From: Bombyx mori
Taxonomy: Eukaryota; Arthropoda; Insecta; Lepidoptera; Bombycidae
Assembly (NCBI RefSeq): GCF_030269925.1
Contig: NC_085119.1
Coordinates: forward strand, 9,399,001-9,463,000
Direction: 5' to 3'
Length of the DNA: 64,000 nucleotides
The notes under the pieces are model-generated. The model saw nothing but the letters and a program-made list of their open reading frames with translations. It did not search any database and had not been told where the DNA came from. Below are positions 23,756 to 35,420 of the stretch, one piece after another; positions within the stretch are counted from its first letter, which is position 1; every line of letters starts with the position of its first letter. The translations under genes were made by a program, and so were the position numbers.

Positions 23756-26242
23756 GGTAGAACACAAGACAGTCTGCAATACGTGTAATTGTTCTTTTTT
23801 TTCTATTTTTTATCTTTGTTCCTGTTTTTAGTAATGTCTTGCTAGAATTTTAAATTAAAATATAAGAGAAAATTACATGATAATGATCTATCTGTCTGAC
23901 TCTCTAGACTATACTTCTCAGTACATGATCTGTGCAACTATATTAAAATTAATTAATTTTCCGTCCACGGTAAACAATAACTTCCCTTATTTTTTAATAA
24001 AAGCTAAAGCATGCATGCGTTTTATGTTAAATCCATTTAGTGAAATGATAGTTAAAAGCCTTTATTGTGGTAAGATAGAGCATAAAGCTAAGACCATTAT
24101 TCTAGCATATCTGTTATGAAGTTTGCAATTGAGAGATAATAATGATCAAAACGATTTAAGTTAAAAGTATAATAACTAACCATTTATGTTAAGTAATTAT
24201 AAAATAGGTTTATATGTGGGGAGTGTTATTTTTATTACGTTTTTTTCAGTTTGTGTTTTTAAATATTTATTTTGTTTAAGCCTGTTGCAGTGGCAACATT
24301 CTATTAAGTTCAGAAAGAGATAGCAGTTTAAGGTTAGAGAGGGTATGAAAAAAGGAAAACATATATAACATATATATAACTCCGTCTATTTTTTCTATTC
24401 AGACAAGAACGCTTGACTACTTTGAAGTAGATTCTATACAGGTAGATTGTAGGTACATAATACGCCCTATCACTACCAAAATTTTAGCGGCTAATTCAAG
24501 ATTATAAAGTATATGTCAGGCCCATCATGGGACGTGGTGGGATAGACCATAATCGATCGACGTTCGGTCGTCGAAACTTAGTCACATAAAGGTCACACAA
24601 ATTTGTATAAAGTTACACAAAGTGCAGCGTATTCTGCAAACAGGGTTGCGGCATCAGGCTACGAACCCATCCCACACGTGACGAGATTGTCTGATGCTGA
24701 ACTAAATCGCGGTTAAGCGTTGAAAATTCGATCACGTTGCGAATGGATTGTGTTTCGAAATCTTCTGATATAGATACTCGAATAGTCAATAACTTTTATT
24801 CGTTTACAAAATCGATCGAGGTATTTAACATATTATTATGTTAATGTTACGCTGTCTGTCTTTCCTACAAGTTTATTCAACGAAATTTCGACAAGCAATC
24901 TGTATTGTTGTTTAGTGTAACTAAATTACCGACTTCTGAGAAAGCCTTTAAATATTTTTGAATAATGTAATCGGAACATCGAGTTTCCGTTGGCTTTAAC
25001 GTGTATCACATCAAACAAAGGGTACAATATCTCAACTTAACGGTAAACGATACAGTTTGAACATCAGATTGAACACATTCAGCTTAGAGGCCAGGGAATC
25101 TTACAGAATTATGGTCTATTCTGTAATTAAGATAAGATATAGATAATGAGAAAAGAATATATGAAATCAAGGTGAGCTTAAATTATTATTGTTATGGTTC
25201 CTTAATTCATCCGTAATTATAATATCTTGTACTTACCTAGATTATATTAATTCATCCCCCTAAGTCGTAAGAAGTGTTCTAAGTTCTGTTCTCTATACGA
25301 GTTGGTGCCACTAGCGTGCTGATTGTCTGCCTAATACAGCAACTATTACAACGTAATAATCTTCCGAGAAATGTTCACCACACTGCGTCTATGGATTCTG
25401 TAACCCAATTAGGCTTTTAGCCTTTGTCTAAGTTAATAAAGAAAATCTTTTACATATGATTGAAACATACGAAGACACACATAAGTTACTGGAATTAATA
25501 AATTGGTTTACCGTTTCTGCGGTTCCTGAGAACCTTGATATTTCACCAGAGATCAGATTTAAAAGACCAAACATATTGTCTTTAAAAAAGTATTCTTATA
25601 CATTTTCAGTTTCAATTTTTATTAACGAAGCGTCCTTAAGAGAGATCTCAAGTAAACAATGTTGTTAATGCTTCATATAATGAGGGTAAATAACGAGTAA
25701 AAACTGAAACAGACGGGCGTCTGTAAAGGAAGCGGCGTATTTATTAACGCTGCGACACAGCCGGGTAAACAGGGAATCTACTTTATATTAAACCGAGCGG
25801 TCCATCAGATGCGCTATTAGCCTGCGTCGACGTACAGATCTCATTAAAACTTATATCGTAGACAGGGCAGTGATTACTCTATTTAGTTTATCAAATAAAT
25901 TAAATAAGATTTGTGTTTTATTTTTGTATTAATTAGGTTGATTTTGCGTTTTGTAATACTTGAAAATTATATTAATGTGAAAAGTGATTGGGATATGTAT
26001 AAGTTTTGCTAAAACACCTAATGCATTCGTATAAAGCGTTGACATTTGTTATAATGGCACGAAGCAAATTTCAAGAAAGACGATCAAAGCTTATACCTTA
26101 ATTGCAGTACTTAACCAGAACTGATATGAGCCCTAGTACTTGGAACCACTGAATGTATAGACAGTATGTTTCCAAAAAAATATTTTACCATGTACGTAAT
26201 GCATAGCATTTCCTGAGCATTTCCTCTATAGCGTTTCCTGAG
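23756..26242. other. AT-rich DNA without recognised genes
   Basis: Nothing supported; the frames at 23877 and 25456 lack any family pattern or splice-bounded coding look. Confidence 0.5.
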
Positions 26243-26685
26243 ATCTCACGGATCGTTTGGAACCTCTGGGTCTGCGGAGGGACTTCGGTTCCCTCTGTAT
26301 TTTGTACCGTATGTTCCATGGGGAGTGCTCTGAGGAATTGTTCGAGATGATACCGGCATCTCGTTTTTACCATCGCACCGCCCGCCACCGGAGTAGAGTT
26401 CATCCATACTACCTGGAGCCACTGCGGTCATCCACAGTGCGTTTCCAGAGGTCTTTTTTGCCACGTACCATCCGGCTATGGAATGAGCTCCCCTCCACGG
26501 TGTTTCCCGAGCGCTATGACATGTCCTTCTTCAAACGAGGCTTGTGGAGAGTATTAAGCGGTAGGCAGCGGCTTGGCTCTGCCCCTGGCATTGCTGAAGT
26601 CCATGGGCGACGGTAACCACTCACCATCAGGTGGGCCGTATGCTCGTCTGTCTACAAGGGCAATAAAAAAAAAAAAAAAAAAAAA
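26243..26685 (+). mobile_element. 5'-truncated CR1-like LINE, second young copy
   Basis: Plus strand, starting at GGATCGTTTGGAACCTCTGG and ending with a poly(A) run at 26667-26685. The remaining 119-codon ORF (26257-26616) matches the end of the 51422-52171 copy with essentially one change (PSTVFP versus PSAVFP). 5' truncated well after the RT active site. Confidence 0.7.
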
Positions 26686-26699
26686 GATCTATAATCCAT

Positions 26700-26832
26700 T
26701 TTTTCAAACGAGCTTTAAGGAAAGCTCTCTATTATAAGTAGCGGCTTGGCCATTCCCCTGGCTTTGCTAATGGTTGCTTATGCTTAGATGGGCCGTATGC
26801 TCATCTGTGTTCTAAGAAAAGAAAAAAAACCA
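26700..26832 (+). mobile_element. Decayed CR1-like 3' fragment
   Basis: TTTTTCAAACGAGCTTTAAG, AGCGGCTTGGCC...CCCCTGGC, GATGGGCCGTATGCTCATCT and an A-rich end; a diverged copy lying directly after the young copy. Confidence 0.5.
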
Positions 26833-28448
26833 CCTTTTTATAAGGAATAAAGTAGGTAGGTACTTAGCGTGTATTGACTTTTGACTTCCACGATGAAGAA
26901 AAACAAGTGTGATTGAATAAAACCTGCATTCACATTGTAATGATTTTATGAACTTTTTAATGGAAAATGTACTTATTTAAATTTTCAAGTTTCATTGATT
27001 TCATTAAATTAAAATCTGTGCAAACTTCTTAAGATTCCAAGGCGTCAGTGATAAAATAGGTGAAAAGTCGTTAATAATATGCTCAGTGACACGGACAAAT
27101 AATAAATTCGTACGAAAAAGAAACGTAACAAGCTAACTTTGAACAAAAATTTGTAATATTCATAAGCTGTGAACACAGCAGAAAGTATTCCTGTCCAAAA
27201 GTTTGTTCGAACATATTTTTTTATTAAATTTCTGTTGTCTAAATTGTTTCTATGTCTATGGAATGTCGGCGAATCTCTAATGAAACCGCCTCTGTTTATT
27301 CTGCCGATACGAAATGAGAAATGAGTGCAGTAAACCTTAACAATTGCTCGTACCGCACTCGGCGTCTCATGTTTCATGTAATTAAAATTATTAATTAATT
27401 TCTGATTAAATAATTAACGAATGTCCAGGAATCACGAGAAGATAATGTATTCCATAAAATATGTTTTTCGCTTCCTGAATAATTCATTAATTAAATTTAA
27501 AGCCGATACAAATATTCTCCAAAATACGAAACTCATACAATTCAATAGTCTATAAATAAGTTAATTTGAGTATAGAACTTTGCACTGAAAATGCCCTTAA
27601 TATTATCGATAATAAATAATAGTTTAAAAAAATAACAAAATACGCTTTTATAGAAATCCAACTAAAAATAGAAAATAAATTTTAATAAATTTGATTTAAA
27701 TTATTGAATTTGATAAATTTTAATTTTGGATTTCTATATAAGCGCATTTTGTTAGTTTTTTTAAGCTATTATTTATGTTTAATTTTTTAGTTGAATTTAA
27801 TTTTTTTCATTTTTTTAGTATTGAATTGACATCGTTTCTTAATAAGTATACCAGATTTCGAGTTAATCCGACGTTTTGAAGGGGGTCAAAATCATGTTCA
27901 AAGATTCCGTTACAAACATACATACGTTTGAAGCTAATAAAAGTGTATTAAAAATAGTAGCTACTGTAGCGCAGATGGGAGATAGTGGCATAAGGCAATA
28001 GAGCATATTAAGCTTCTAGTAAATAGTATAAAGATTGAGTACAAAGTTTGAGGCGGGCACGCAGAGCGAGCGGCGTCGCGGCACAATCCTATGGATTAGT
28101 ACCGTAACACGCACGCCGTTTGCTCCTGCCAACTTCCTATTTATGTCGGTTCGCTTAACAAACGACTTGTAGGCTCTTTATTACAGTTGTTCTTTTCAGC
28201 TCACGAGCTTGTTACCGGCGATCGGTTCATTGTATTTGTTATCGGCAATGCCGTCAACAAATAGCGTTTGTTTGTGATACATTTCGTTAGACGTGGCATG
28301 AAAATTGTTTTTATAATACGAAACAGGAAATATGGAATAAAGGTTATAAAGTTTACGAAATATTTCGCAATTCGGAATGTAGTACTTGAGAAAAATTATA
28401 TTTAAGTTTTATAACGGATAATTGTGTTGTAGTAAATCATAGAATTTT
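26833..28448. other. AT-rich DNA upstream of the first coding exon
   Basis: A diffuse inverted repeat of AT-rich sequence lies around 27600-27790 (AAATACGCTTTTATAGAAAT and its inverse-like ATTTCTATATAAGCGCATTT). No 5' UTR exon could be located. Confidence 0.45.
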
Positions 28449-28885
28449 GAAGTCGTCGTGGCCTAACGGATAAGACCGATGTATTCGTGTTGAGCGATGC
28501 ACCGGTGTTCGAATCTCAGGCGGGTACCAATATTTCTAATGAAATACGTACTCAACAAATGCTCACGATTGACTCCCACGGTGAAGGAATAGCATCGTGT
28601 AATAAAAATCAAACCCGCAAAATTATAATTTGTGTAATGACTGGTGGTAGGACTTCTTGTGAGTTCGCGCGGGTGGGAACCACCGCCTTGCCTATTTCTG
28701 CCGTGAAGCAGTTATGCGTTTCGGTTTGAAGGGTGGGGCAGTCGATATAACTATACTGAGACCTTAGAACTTATATATCAAGGTGGGTTGCGCATTTACA
28801 TTGTAGATGTCTATGGGCTCGAGTAACTACTTAACATCAGCGGGGCTGTGAGCTCGACCACCCATCTAAGAAAAAAAAGAAAAAA
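28449..28885 (+). repeat. Bm1-type SINE, near full length
   Basis: Head GAAGTCGTCGTGGCCTAACG (A-box-like) and GGTGTTCGAATCTC (B-box-like), inner part, then the short-form body and tail. About 435 bases. It ends only 50 bases before the first coding exon, so it lies next to the acceptor. Confidence 0.85.
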
Positions 28886-28934
28886 TTTAAAAATCTATGT
28901 ATGTTACAACAAAATTGTGATCTGTTTGTTACAG

Positions 28935-28952
28935 ATGTGCTAACATAATGGC
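28935..28952 (+). promoter_or_regulatory. 5' UTR end of first coding exon, with two minimal uORFs
   Basis: The exon seems to begin just after the acceptor ending TTGTTACAG at 28934. Before the main ATG there are two tiny upstream ORFs: ATG-TGC-TAA at 28935-28943, in frame with the main ORF and so blocking any upstream extension, and ATG-GCA-TGA at 28948-28956, whose stop overlaps the main start as ATGA. Such start-stop uORFs often lower or gate translation of the main ORF; that effect here is inference. Confidence 0.5.
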
Positions 28953-29175
28953 ATGAGCACAAGAATGGAGCGGCCAGGGCGACGCACGAAGACTGGCTCT
29001 CTGAGCGGATTATCGGGCGGAGTGCCAAGCTCGTGCGGCGTGCGGCGCCAGCGGTCGCTCGAGTGGGGCGGTGACCGCTACAGCAGTAGTGACGAGGACC
29101 GCCCGCCGCAGCCGCCGCCGCTCGCAGACAGAGTCTTCGCTTCGCTTTTAGCACAGGCCACGCAACAGTTTGACG
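28953..29175 (+). CDS. First coding exon (N-terminus) of a long-intron host gene, possibly teneurin-like
   Basis: Protein-coding exon, 74 codons plus one base (phase 1). The start is the ATG at 28953, because an in-frame TAA lies at 28941; a second in-frame ATG at 28965 gives MERPGRR. The exon is far more GC-rich than its surroundings and ends at TTTGACG followed by the donor GTAAAT. The peptide is polar and basic with RRTK, RRQRSLEWGG, an acidic Ser run SSSDEDR (casein-kinase-2-like) and a proline run PPQPPP, then a more hydrophobic stretch ending QATQQFD. No signal peptide or membrane span is seen, so it looks like a cytoplasmic N-terminal tail. It joins in frame to 54243-54380. I do not recognise the gene with certainty; a teneurin intracellular domain is my best guess, from the downstream motif PPEVPPRGP only. 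Confidence 0.7.
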
Positions 29176-29225
29176 GTAAATAGAAACATAATTACCAAAA
29201 AAATCTTTAGGCCTTTTTACCATTT

Positions 29226-29347
29226 GTAGGCAGCGGCTTGGCTCTGCCCCTGGCATTGCTGAAGTCCATGGGCGACGGTAACCACTCACCATCAGGTGGG
29301 CCGTATGCTCGTCTGCCTACAAGGGCGATAAAAAATAAATAAATAAA
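29226..29347 (+). mobile_element. CR1-like LINE 3' tail copy (short)
   Basis: Starts at GTAGGCAGCGGCTTGGCTCT and runs to GCTCGTCTGCCTACAAGGGC and an ATAAA-type tail. It lies just inside intron 1, about 50 bases after the first exon. Confidence 0.7.
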
Positions 29348-29374
29348 ACGCGTCTATCTCTGCATATGTAGTAT

Positions 29375-29458
29375 ATTGTAGATGTCTATGGGCTCCAGTA
29401 ACCACTTAACACCAGGTGGGCTGTGAGCTCGTCCACCCATCTAAGCAATAAAAAAAAA
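29375..29458 (+). repeat. Bm1-type SINE tail, 5' truncated
   Basis: TTGTAGATGTCTATGGGCTC to AAGCAATAAAAAAAA. Near the CR1-like tail 29226-29347, which allows a direct tail comparison. Confidence 0.85.
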
Positions 29459-31708
29459 CCATTAGGTTTAAGCAAATCTACTACTAATTTCAATCGTGTA
29501 TTAACTATAAATCTTGAATCACCGTTTGGTCGTATTGTTCAAATGCTTTAGTTTTAAAAGCGCTTATAAAGTCGTATGTTCACAAAACGTATTTCATTTT
29601 ATAAGCACGTGACTATTGAAAACAATTAGCATACTGTAGTTATAAAAAGAAAAGTTCAATATGAAAACGCAAGTATTAACAGAAATAAACCATCGCTTTT
29701 AAAACGATTTTTCGTAGATGTAGCTACGCTCTACGGCGTAGCGGTATTGGCGACAAAGTTATTTGCCGAGTGACATGGTCGAAGGTCCACATTGTGTTTT
29801 AACAAGTGGCATCATTAGTGGCACTCTGAGGAGGGGTATGTATGGGGAGGGGGGACCAATTGATGGGGGAGCACCCTGCGGTGAGGCAAACTTTACACGC
29901 AATCCCTACGTAGCTTTGGCCGTCTGTGCCTTGATGAACTCATAGAGAATGCATAATTTCACGGGATTCAGGATTGCTTTTCGTTAACCCCATAAATATG
30001 CATTAGGAAAATATTTTATTAAACATTTACTTTCACTATAAATTTGGGAAAATTTTACATGAAGACTTGTAGTAATAAATGAAATTTGTTTTCCAAAATA
30101 AACGTTAATGTGTCTCGTTAAAGATAAATTGAAAATGTGCCAAAATTTATCTGAAAAATCACATGTCACATTCTATTTTGCGTAAAAATAAATTTGTTCA
30201 AACAACAAATCCATACATGCATACACAGTCGTAGGCTGTGTGATTAAGCAAACAAATGATTTTCATTAAATGCATTCCACTTACATTCGAGTAGAGTTTT
30301 GTATTTTCTCGGCATGCACAAAGTATATCTAGGCATTCAACGAGGCAATATTATCATAAAGGCTCGTGTTATTGCGCCACAGATATTGCTCGCTTAGTTT
30401 TCTTTGCCTCACTCCATATTATAACAACAATAGCGTTATCTTTCGTCCTGTGAACCGTTTCTAAGTAGCTCTATTAGACGCATCCGTTTTATCCTCCGAC
30501 CACGGCCCCTTGTTCAGTTCATCCTTTTATTTCTGTCTCTTACGTAGGCTTTTGTTTGTTTTGTTGAGGGATCTTTTTCATTCACTTTCAAACGTTTATT
30601 AATTTTTCTAAAAGGATATTGGAAATGTTAGTAGACAGTCTGATTGGAGAAGTGGCATCTTATCTTAATGCCTTTATTTGTGTAGACATACGAAAGAAGA
30701 ACACTCAAATCCTGTAGATAATATTTCTGTAACAAAGACATTCACTCGGATAAGGGTCTTTAATCACTATATTCATGTAATATCTTTTTAGTACGAATAT
30801 TACGAGAGAGACGAGTATGAGAGAGAGAGAATTTTGAATATATTTCACTTCCCAAAATAATGCAATGTATTCTAAAGCCGAAACTCCATAGTCAAGTTAT
30901 TGTTTGAGAAATTATTTCTAAAGTCTACTTTGGATGAACTACTTTGCACCGTTATCTTGTCTTTAGTTTTCTCTAACGATATCTTAGTTATTTATTAACG
31001 TTAAAGTCGTAAAAAATCGGGACATGCCATGAACTGTGAATGATAAAGTAAAATATACCTATAATTATCGTTAAAATCAGCTTAAGTGCCCTTCTCTTTA
31101 TGTTTATGTTTCATGTTGAATGCTATTGATAACAGCTACATTGTTGAGTATTTTTAGCATCAATCCATTGGAATTTTCAATACACAGAAGCGATTCGTAT
31201 ATTTTTGATGTTTTCATAAAACCACTTGTTTTTGTCAATTGTGAATTCTAGGCTATTTTAATGGGCGGTTTGCGGTATGTTTTTAATTGATTATTTCGTT
31301 TTGTAAGTATGACAGATTTATCATTTAATTAAGTGGACATAAGTCACTTTCAACGGGTCATGATGAAGCTATTAGAAATTATGAAGAAATTATGCTCTTA
31401 ATTCTAAATAAAAGAGCGGATGTGTTCTTAGATCGTGAGTGGATTTAGATCCCCCATTTTTGACGCTTGTGAACATCAAGGACCCAAGCTGCCTCACGTA
31501 AATTACCGAAGATAACAGAGGGAAGGTAATTTTAAAGTTTGTTAGTACACAGAAGAAATTTTATCTGAAAATGCACTCCAAGGACATCCATCCAATAGGT
31601 GTAAAAAGGTACAATTTGTCCCATTTCGACATCCTCCTAGAAGAACACGTGGATTAGTATTTTCGGTGAAGTTATAACACTGTGATATTAATAGTTATGT
31701 ACATACGC
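29459..31708. other. Intron 1, unique AT-rich part
   Basis: A G-rich patch at 29830-29890 has an open 60-codon frame without an ATG start or features. Otherwise nothing. Confidence 0.5.
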
Positions 31709-32006
31709 GCCCATAGACATCTACAACGTAAATTCCACTGCCCAGCTTGAGACATGAGTTCTATGTCTCAGCTTTTACAGTATAACGGCTGCCCCGCCCT
31801 TCAGACCGAAACGCATTACATATTATAATTTTGTGGGTTTGATTTTTACTACACGATGTTATTCCTTCACCGTGGAAATCAATCGTTAACATTTGTTATG
31901 TACGTATTTCATTACAAAAATTGGTACTTGCAGCGGGATTCGAACACCGTTGCATCGCTGGATACGAATGCACCGGACGTCTGATCCTTTAGGCCACAAC
32001 GACTTC
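31709..32006 (-). repeat. Bm1-type SINE, long form lacking its 3' tail
   Basis: Reversed body, inner part and tRNA-like head (GTTGTGGCCTAAAGGATCAG on the minus strand; GGTGTTCGAATCCC B-box-like). No poly(A) side. Confidence 0.75.
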
Positions 32007-32189
32007 GTAATAAGCACTAAGATTATAGACATAATAAGCATACAGTCAAAGAACAAACAAACCTGTTCATCACACAATGTTTACCCGATATGAAACTCGA
32101 ACACACGACCCTACTAACTACTGCACCGCCGAGTCAGTTTTTCTTGGTAAAAACAGATTTAAAAGATGTCCATGAACGTTTATATGGAA

Positions 32190-32352
32190 GGATGCCATAT
32201 TTCTAGCGTGAAGCGTTTATATGTTCTTATTTGAAGGGCATGATAATGACTGTTGCAATATTCGGAACTTTAACTTTCTCAAGGAGACTATGAGCATCGC
32301 TAACCACTTAAAGACAAACAAGTGAGCTCGTAGGTCGAAATACAATAAAAAG
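32190..32352 (+). repeat. Very old Bm1-like fragment
   Basis: AGCGTGAAGCGTTTATATG, TCGCTAACCACTTAAAGACA, AGTGAGCTCGTAGG and AATACAATAAAAA keep the order of the Bm1 body and tail. Confidence 0.4.
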
Positions 32353-32568
32353 TTGGTATATGTAAAGCACACTCAATTACCGGCGGGAAACTACTTTTTA
32401 GGTACATTGTATACACAGTGTATCCATAAATATGGTTACAATAAAAAATACCAATAACATTACATTACCTTTCAATTTAGAATATGTCATTTTCATATGA
32501 AAATTTATTGTTTTATATAAATTTATTTTTTATTAACAAAAAGTCAAATCAAAATAATTTAACATAAC

Positions 32569-34045
32569 TCAACCCACACAGTAGAACAGATCTTCCAACG
32601 CGCTTGAAGGAGGCACAGTCCCCAAGATACTGGCTACGTTGCCTCGTTGGACAGCCAGACTCACTCTCTGCGCAAAGTACCAGCCAGCCTTAGCATCATG
32701 TGTAACCTCCTTCAAGCGTTTGGAGATTTCTGTTAAAAATTTCTTTGCTTCAGGGCCCCAAGGGCCCATCGTCTCAACCGCGAAAGGCAAAAAAGAATAA
32801 GAAGACCCCAAACCCGAATACTTCCGCTTTTTTGTAATTTCTGCTGAAGCTGCAGCTGAACCGGGGCGGGACAAAGTACCATCTAAATGACAGGGAGCCA
32901 CAGTATCCACACAAGTAGCATCCCATACCAGGCACCTACCAACTGACCATGGAATCAGCGTGACTCCATCGGGCCTTTTCCCATCTGACCTCAAAATTCC
33001 GATGGGTTCCAAGACAGCCGGAACATTGACTGTAGTGAGCGCCCTTCTTATCATATCATTTAAAGACGCGTGTCTTGGAATGCGCCCAGCGCTTTTCTGG
33101 CACGAGAGTCCGTGATGTCCAAGCTCATTGACGTACTCGCCACAGACACAGAAATGTGGTACGTTAATATGGGCCCCCAACCGTAAGCCAATTGCTAGCG
33201 AGAGAGCGTTGTTGTCCAACAACGTGCCTGTCTTGGACGATGGATAGGCTTGAAGCCAGTAACTTGATTCCTTTTCGGTAACGGCGCGAAAACGAGCAAT
33301 GTCCACGCTGTTATCATATGACTGTAGTAGCCGTTGCTGTATCCGTTGACAAAGCGGAGTGTCCCAAAGACGCTGCAAATGCGGTAAAGTAGGAAAATCC
33401 GCCTGACACAAAGACTGCCAGGCCGATCCAGCCTCCGACACACCCACAATCTCTACGGAACCCATACAAGGGTTGAGAACATTACCGACTATGAGACAGG
33501 AGGCGTGTGCAGAAGCAAGAAAGGCCGGCAACGCAACAGCTGATGCTTTACGTACGCCGATACCACCAAAACGTACTGGCAGGACACATTGCTCCCAAGA
33601 GAGGTCATCCAAATTACAATTAATTATTTTGCACAGAACACCTTTTATCATTTCATCCAAAGAATTAAGTTTATTATTATGTTTCCATAAGAAAGAACAT
33701 CTTAACACATATGTAAATTTAGGTACGAATAGACAGTGTCTTATAATGAACAAAGCCATATGAGAGTTAATTTCAAATAAATTGTTGGAACACTGAGAAA
33801 ATTTATCAATCTGCTCATCAATATACGCGTCGATCGATCCATCCAAAATGGGAGCACCCAGCAACATCAGAGAATTCTCATCAACAACTTTTATGTTGGG
33901 CGCTGCGGTATTAAACTTTGCAAAAACGTCAGAAACTGGTACGGAACAACAAGAGGCATTGATAAAAAGCTCACACTTAGCAAAATTGAGCTCTAAACCC
34001 AAACTGGCCAAAGCAGATTTTAGATATTCTAAATCCTTTAAGACC
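32569..34045 (-). pseudogene. LINE RT tail, CCHC knuckle and restriction-like endonuclease
   Basis: About 490 codons; the homologous frame begins VLKDLEYLKSALASLGLELN just after the deleted catalytic motif. It continues through RT-thumb-like sequence (LSWEQCVLPVRFGGIGVRK), a Cys/His knuckle (CVCG then HHGLSC), and an endonuclease of PD-(D/E)XK type: RPDG, VWDATCVDT, then AEITKKRKYSGL as the likely E/K part. It ends at LFYCVG and a stop at 32569. Proteins of this kind, with the RPDG...WDATC...ETMGPWG pattern, are repeated in many animal genomes (recalled). Function in the living element would be target nicking; here it is cut off from its RT. Confidence 0.65.
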
Positions 34046-34997
34046 GTACCATAAATTTAGGCTGGACTTCAGCTCCCTCAAAACTGGATGTATTCCCAAA
34101 CTAAAAATCGCCGGACCGAGTGGATCGCCTTGTTGACAACCCGTCGCTGATTCCACAAGGTTCTCCTTATAAACCAGCTTAGATGGATTACCATAGCATT
34201 GATAAAGGTAAGGGTAGATAGATGGTATGTGTTCCTTCACTTCTTTAAGAAAAGCATTCCTATCGATACAATTAAATGCATTTTTTAAATCCACCTTCAC
34301 CAATACTTCGGCACCACCCCCCTTAAGAAAGGTGCGAGCCGCATGTACCGCAGCCTCACAGCCGCCCTTTGTACCGACGCCCAACTGTATCGGCCGGAAC
34401 ATCCCACTCAATATCGGCAGAACCTCTTTGCAGCAAAGCTTGGATACAATGCGGCGCAGTGTACCGCCAACAGCGATAGGCCTAATACCGCCATCTCTCT
34501 TCATCAAAGCACACAAATTCGCTCCATACAAAATATCAGCTATACTGTCAGGTACACTTCCCGTCAGCATTAAATTAACAAGCGAGACTATACTTTTAAG
34601 TAAAGACCGCCCGACATCACCAGCAGAAACATTGATTAAATCCTTGAAATGCTGCGGGGATAGACCATCCAGTCCGCCTGCTGAACCGTTTTTAAAAGAT
34701 GTAATTGTGGTGAGAACGTCATCAAGAGACACACGAGGCAAAGTTGTGGAAGACTGTGGTGGCGGCACATTAACAGGTGTTAAAGGTGCAGGATGTTTCG
34801 ACTTCAACGCCAGAAGAGTGTCGGCATTATTCGGAGCTAGAGGATCTGATGAAAATAATAGTTGTGAGGCACCCTTTAAATCTCCATCACTCACTTTCCC
34901 CTCAATTTTTGCAACTTTATTAAATGGACGCTGTTGCTTGTCATAATTTACCCCATCATCCAACAAAGTCTTATTGGAATTATTCTTACAATTATCC
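33977..34997 (-). pseudogene. LINE reverse transcriptase, N-terminal and palm part
   Basis: About 330 codons. Motifs in order: GSAGGLDGLSPQHFK (template/priming region), DGGIRPIAVGGTLRRIVSK, IQLGVGTKGGCEAAVHAA, the first catalytic Asp in VLVKVDLKNAFNCIDR, and TGCQQGDPLGPAIFSL. After LNLWY (about 34046-34057) the frame runs into an unrelated tail ending at TGA/TAA near 33977. The RT tail resumes in another frame from about 34045. The expected YxDD catalytic motif is missing exactly at this junction, so a small deletion removed it and shifted frame. Confidence 0.65.
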
Positions 34998-35420
34998 TTA
35001 ATTTTTTGATTTTTTAGTAAGTGAATGGGAGTTATTGCTCTGTTTATCTACATGCAAAATTCTATATGCAAATGATAAAAGATCTTCCCAACTTATGACA
35101 TTATTGTCATGTAAAACTTGATCAATGTTTTTTTTAAGTTCCTCGGCCACCATAACCCTGGCTCCACGAGGAACTCGTTTAACAACCGGCGAATTGTTTT
35201 TATAAAGGCTCAGTTTCTTCCATAACGGGACCACGGAAACCCTATTATCCCTCGATGAACCAGGACATAGGGTATTTGGAACTGACTCAGCTTTGTGGAT
35301 TCTACCTGTATGAATTTTTAGACCCCTATTACCTTTAAAATACCGTAAACATTCGTCACATTGAGTAAGACCAGCAGGAAAAGTATTCGGATTTGGCGGT
35401 AGCGGTTGTGAGTGAGACAT
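34998..35420 (-). pseudogene. LINE N-terminal part with C2H2 zinc finger
   Basis: 140 codons from an ATG at 35420. A C2H2 finger is clear: C21, C24, H37 and H42 (CDEC, then HTGRIH). REL-bearing LINEs use such N-terminal fingers to bind target DNA. The rest is basic (KKLSLYK, RVPRGARVMVAEELKK). It stops at TAA near 34998, but the downstream RT frame is already open before that point (it can be read back from 34966 past 35000), so the two were probably one ORF. The break lies in A-runs around 35000-35015, a likely slip of one base. Confidence 0.6.

Noticed and set aside
28449..28530. tRNA gene
   Set aside because: A- and B-box-like sequence is present, but no cloverleaf or acceptor stem is evident and it is the head of a SINE; the same holds at 9600-9687, 18290-18370 and 31925-32006.
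28837..29292. 151-codon minus frame across the first coding exon
   Set aside because: Runs through a SINE end, the exon and a LINE tail; no splice support and GC-driven.
29763..29945. 60-codon frame in a G-rich patch of intron 1
   Set aside because: Starts at a TTG, has no splice borders and no recognisable motif.
34227..34946. 239-codon open frame on the + strand
   Set aside because: It is antisense to the LINE reverse transcriptase, whose motifs are clear on the minus strand; its own translation has no family pattern.
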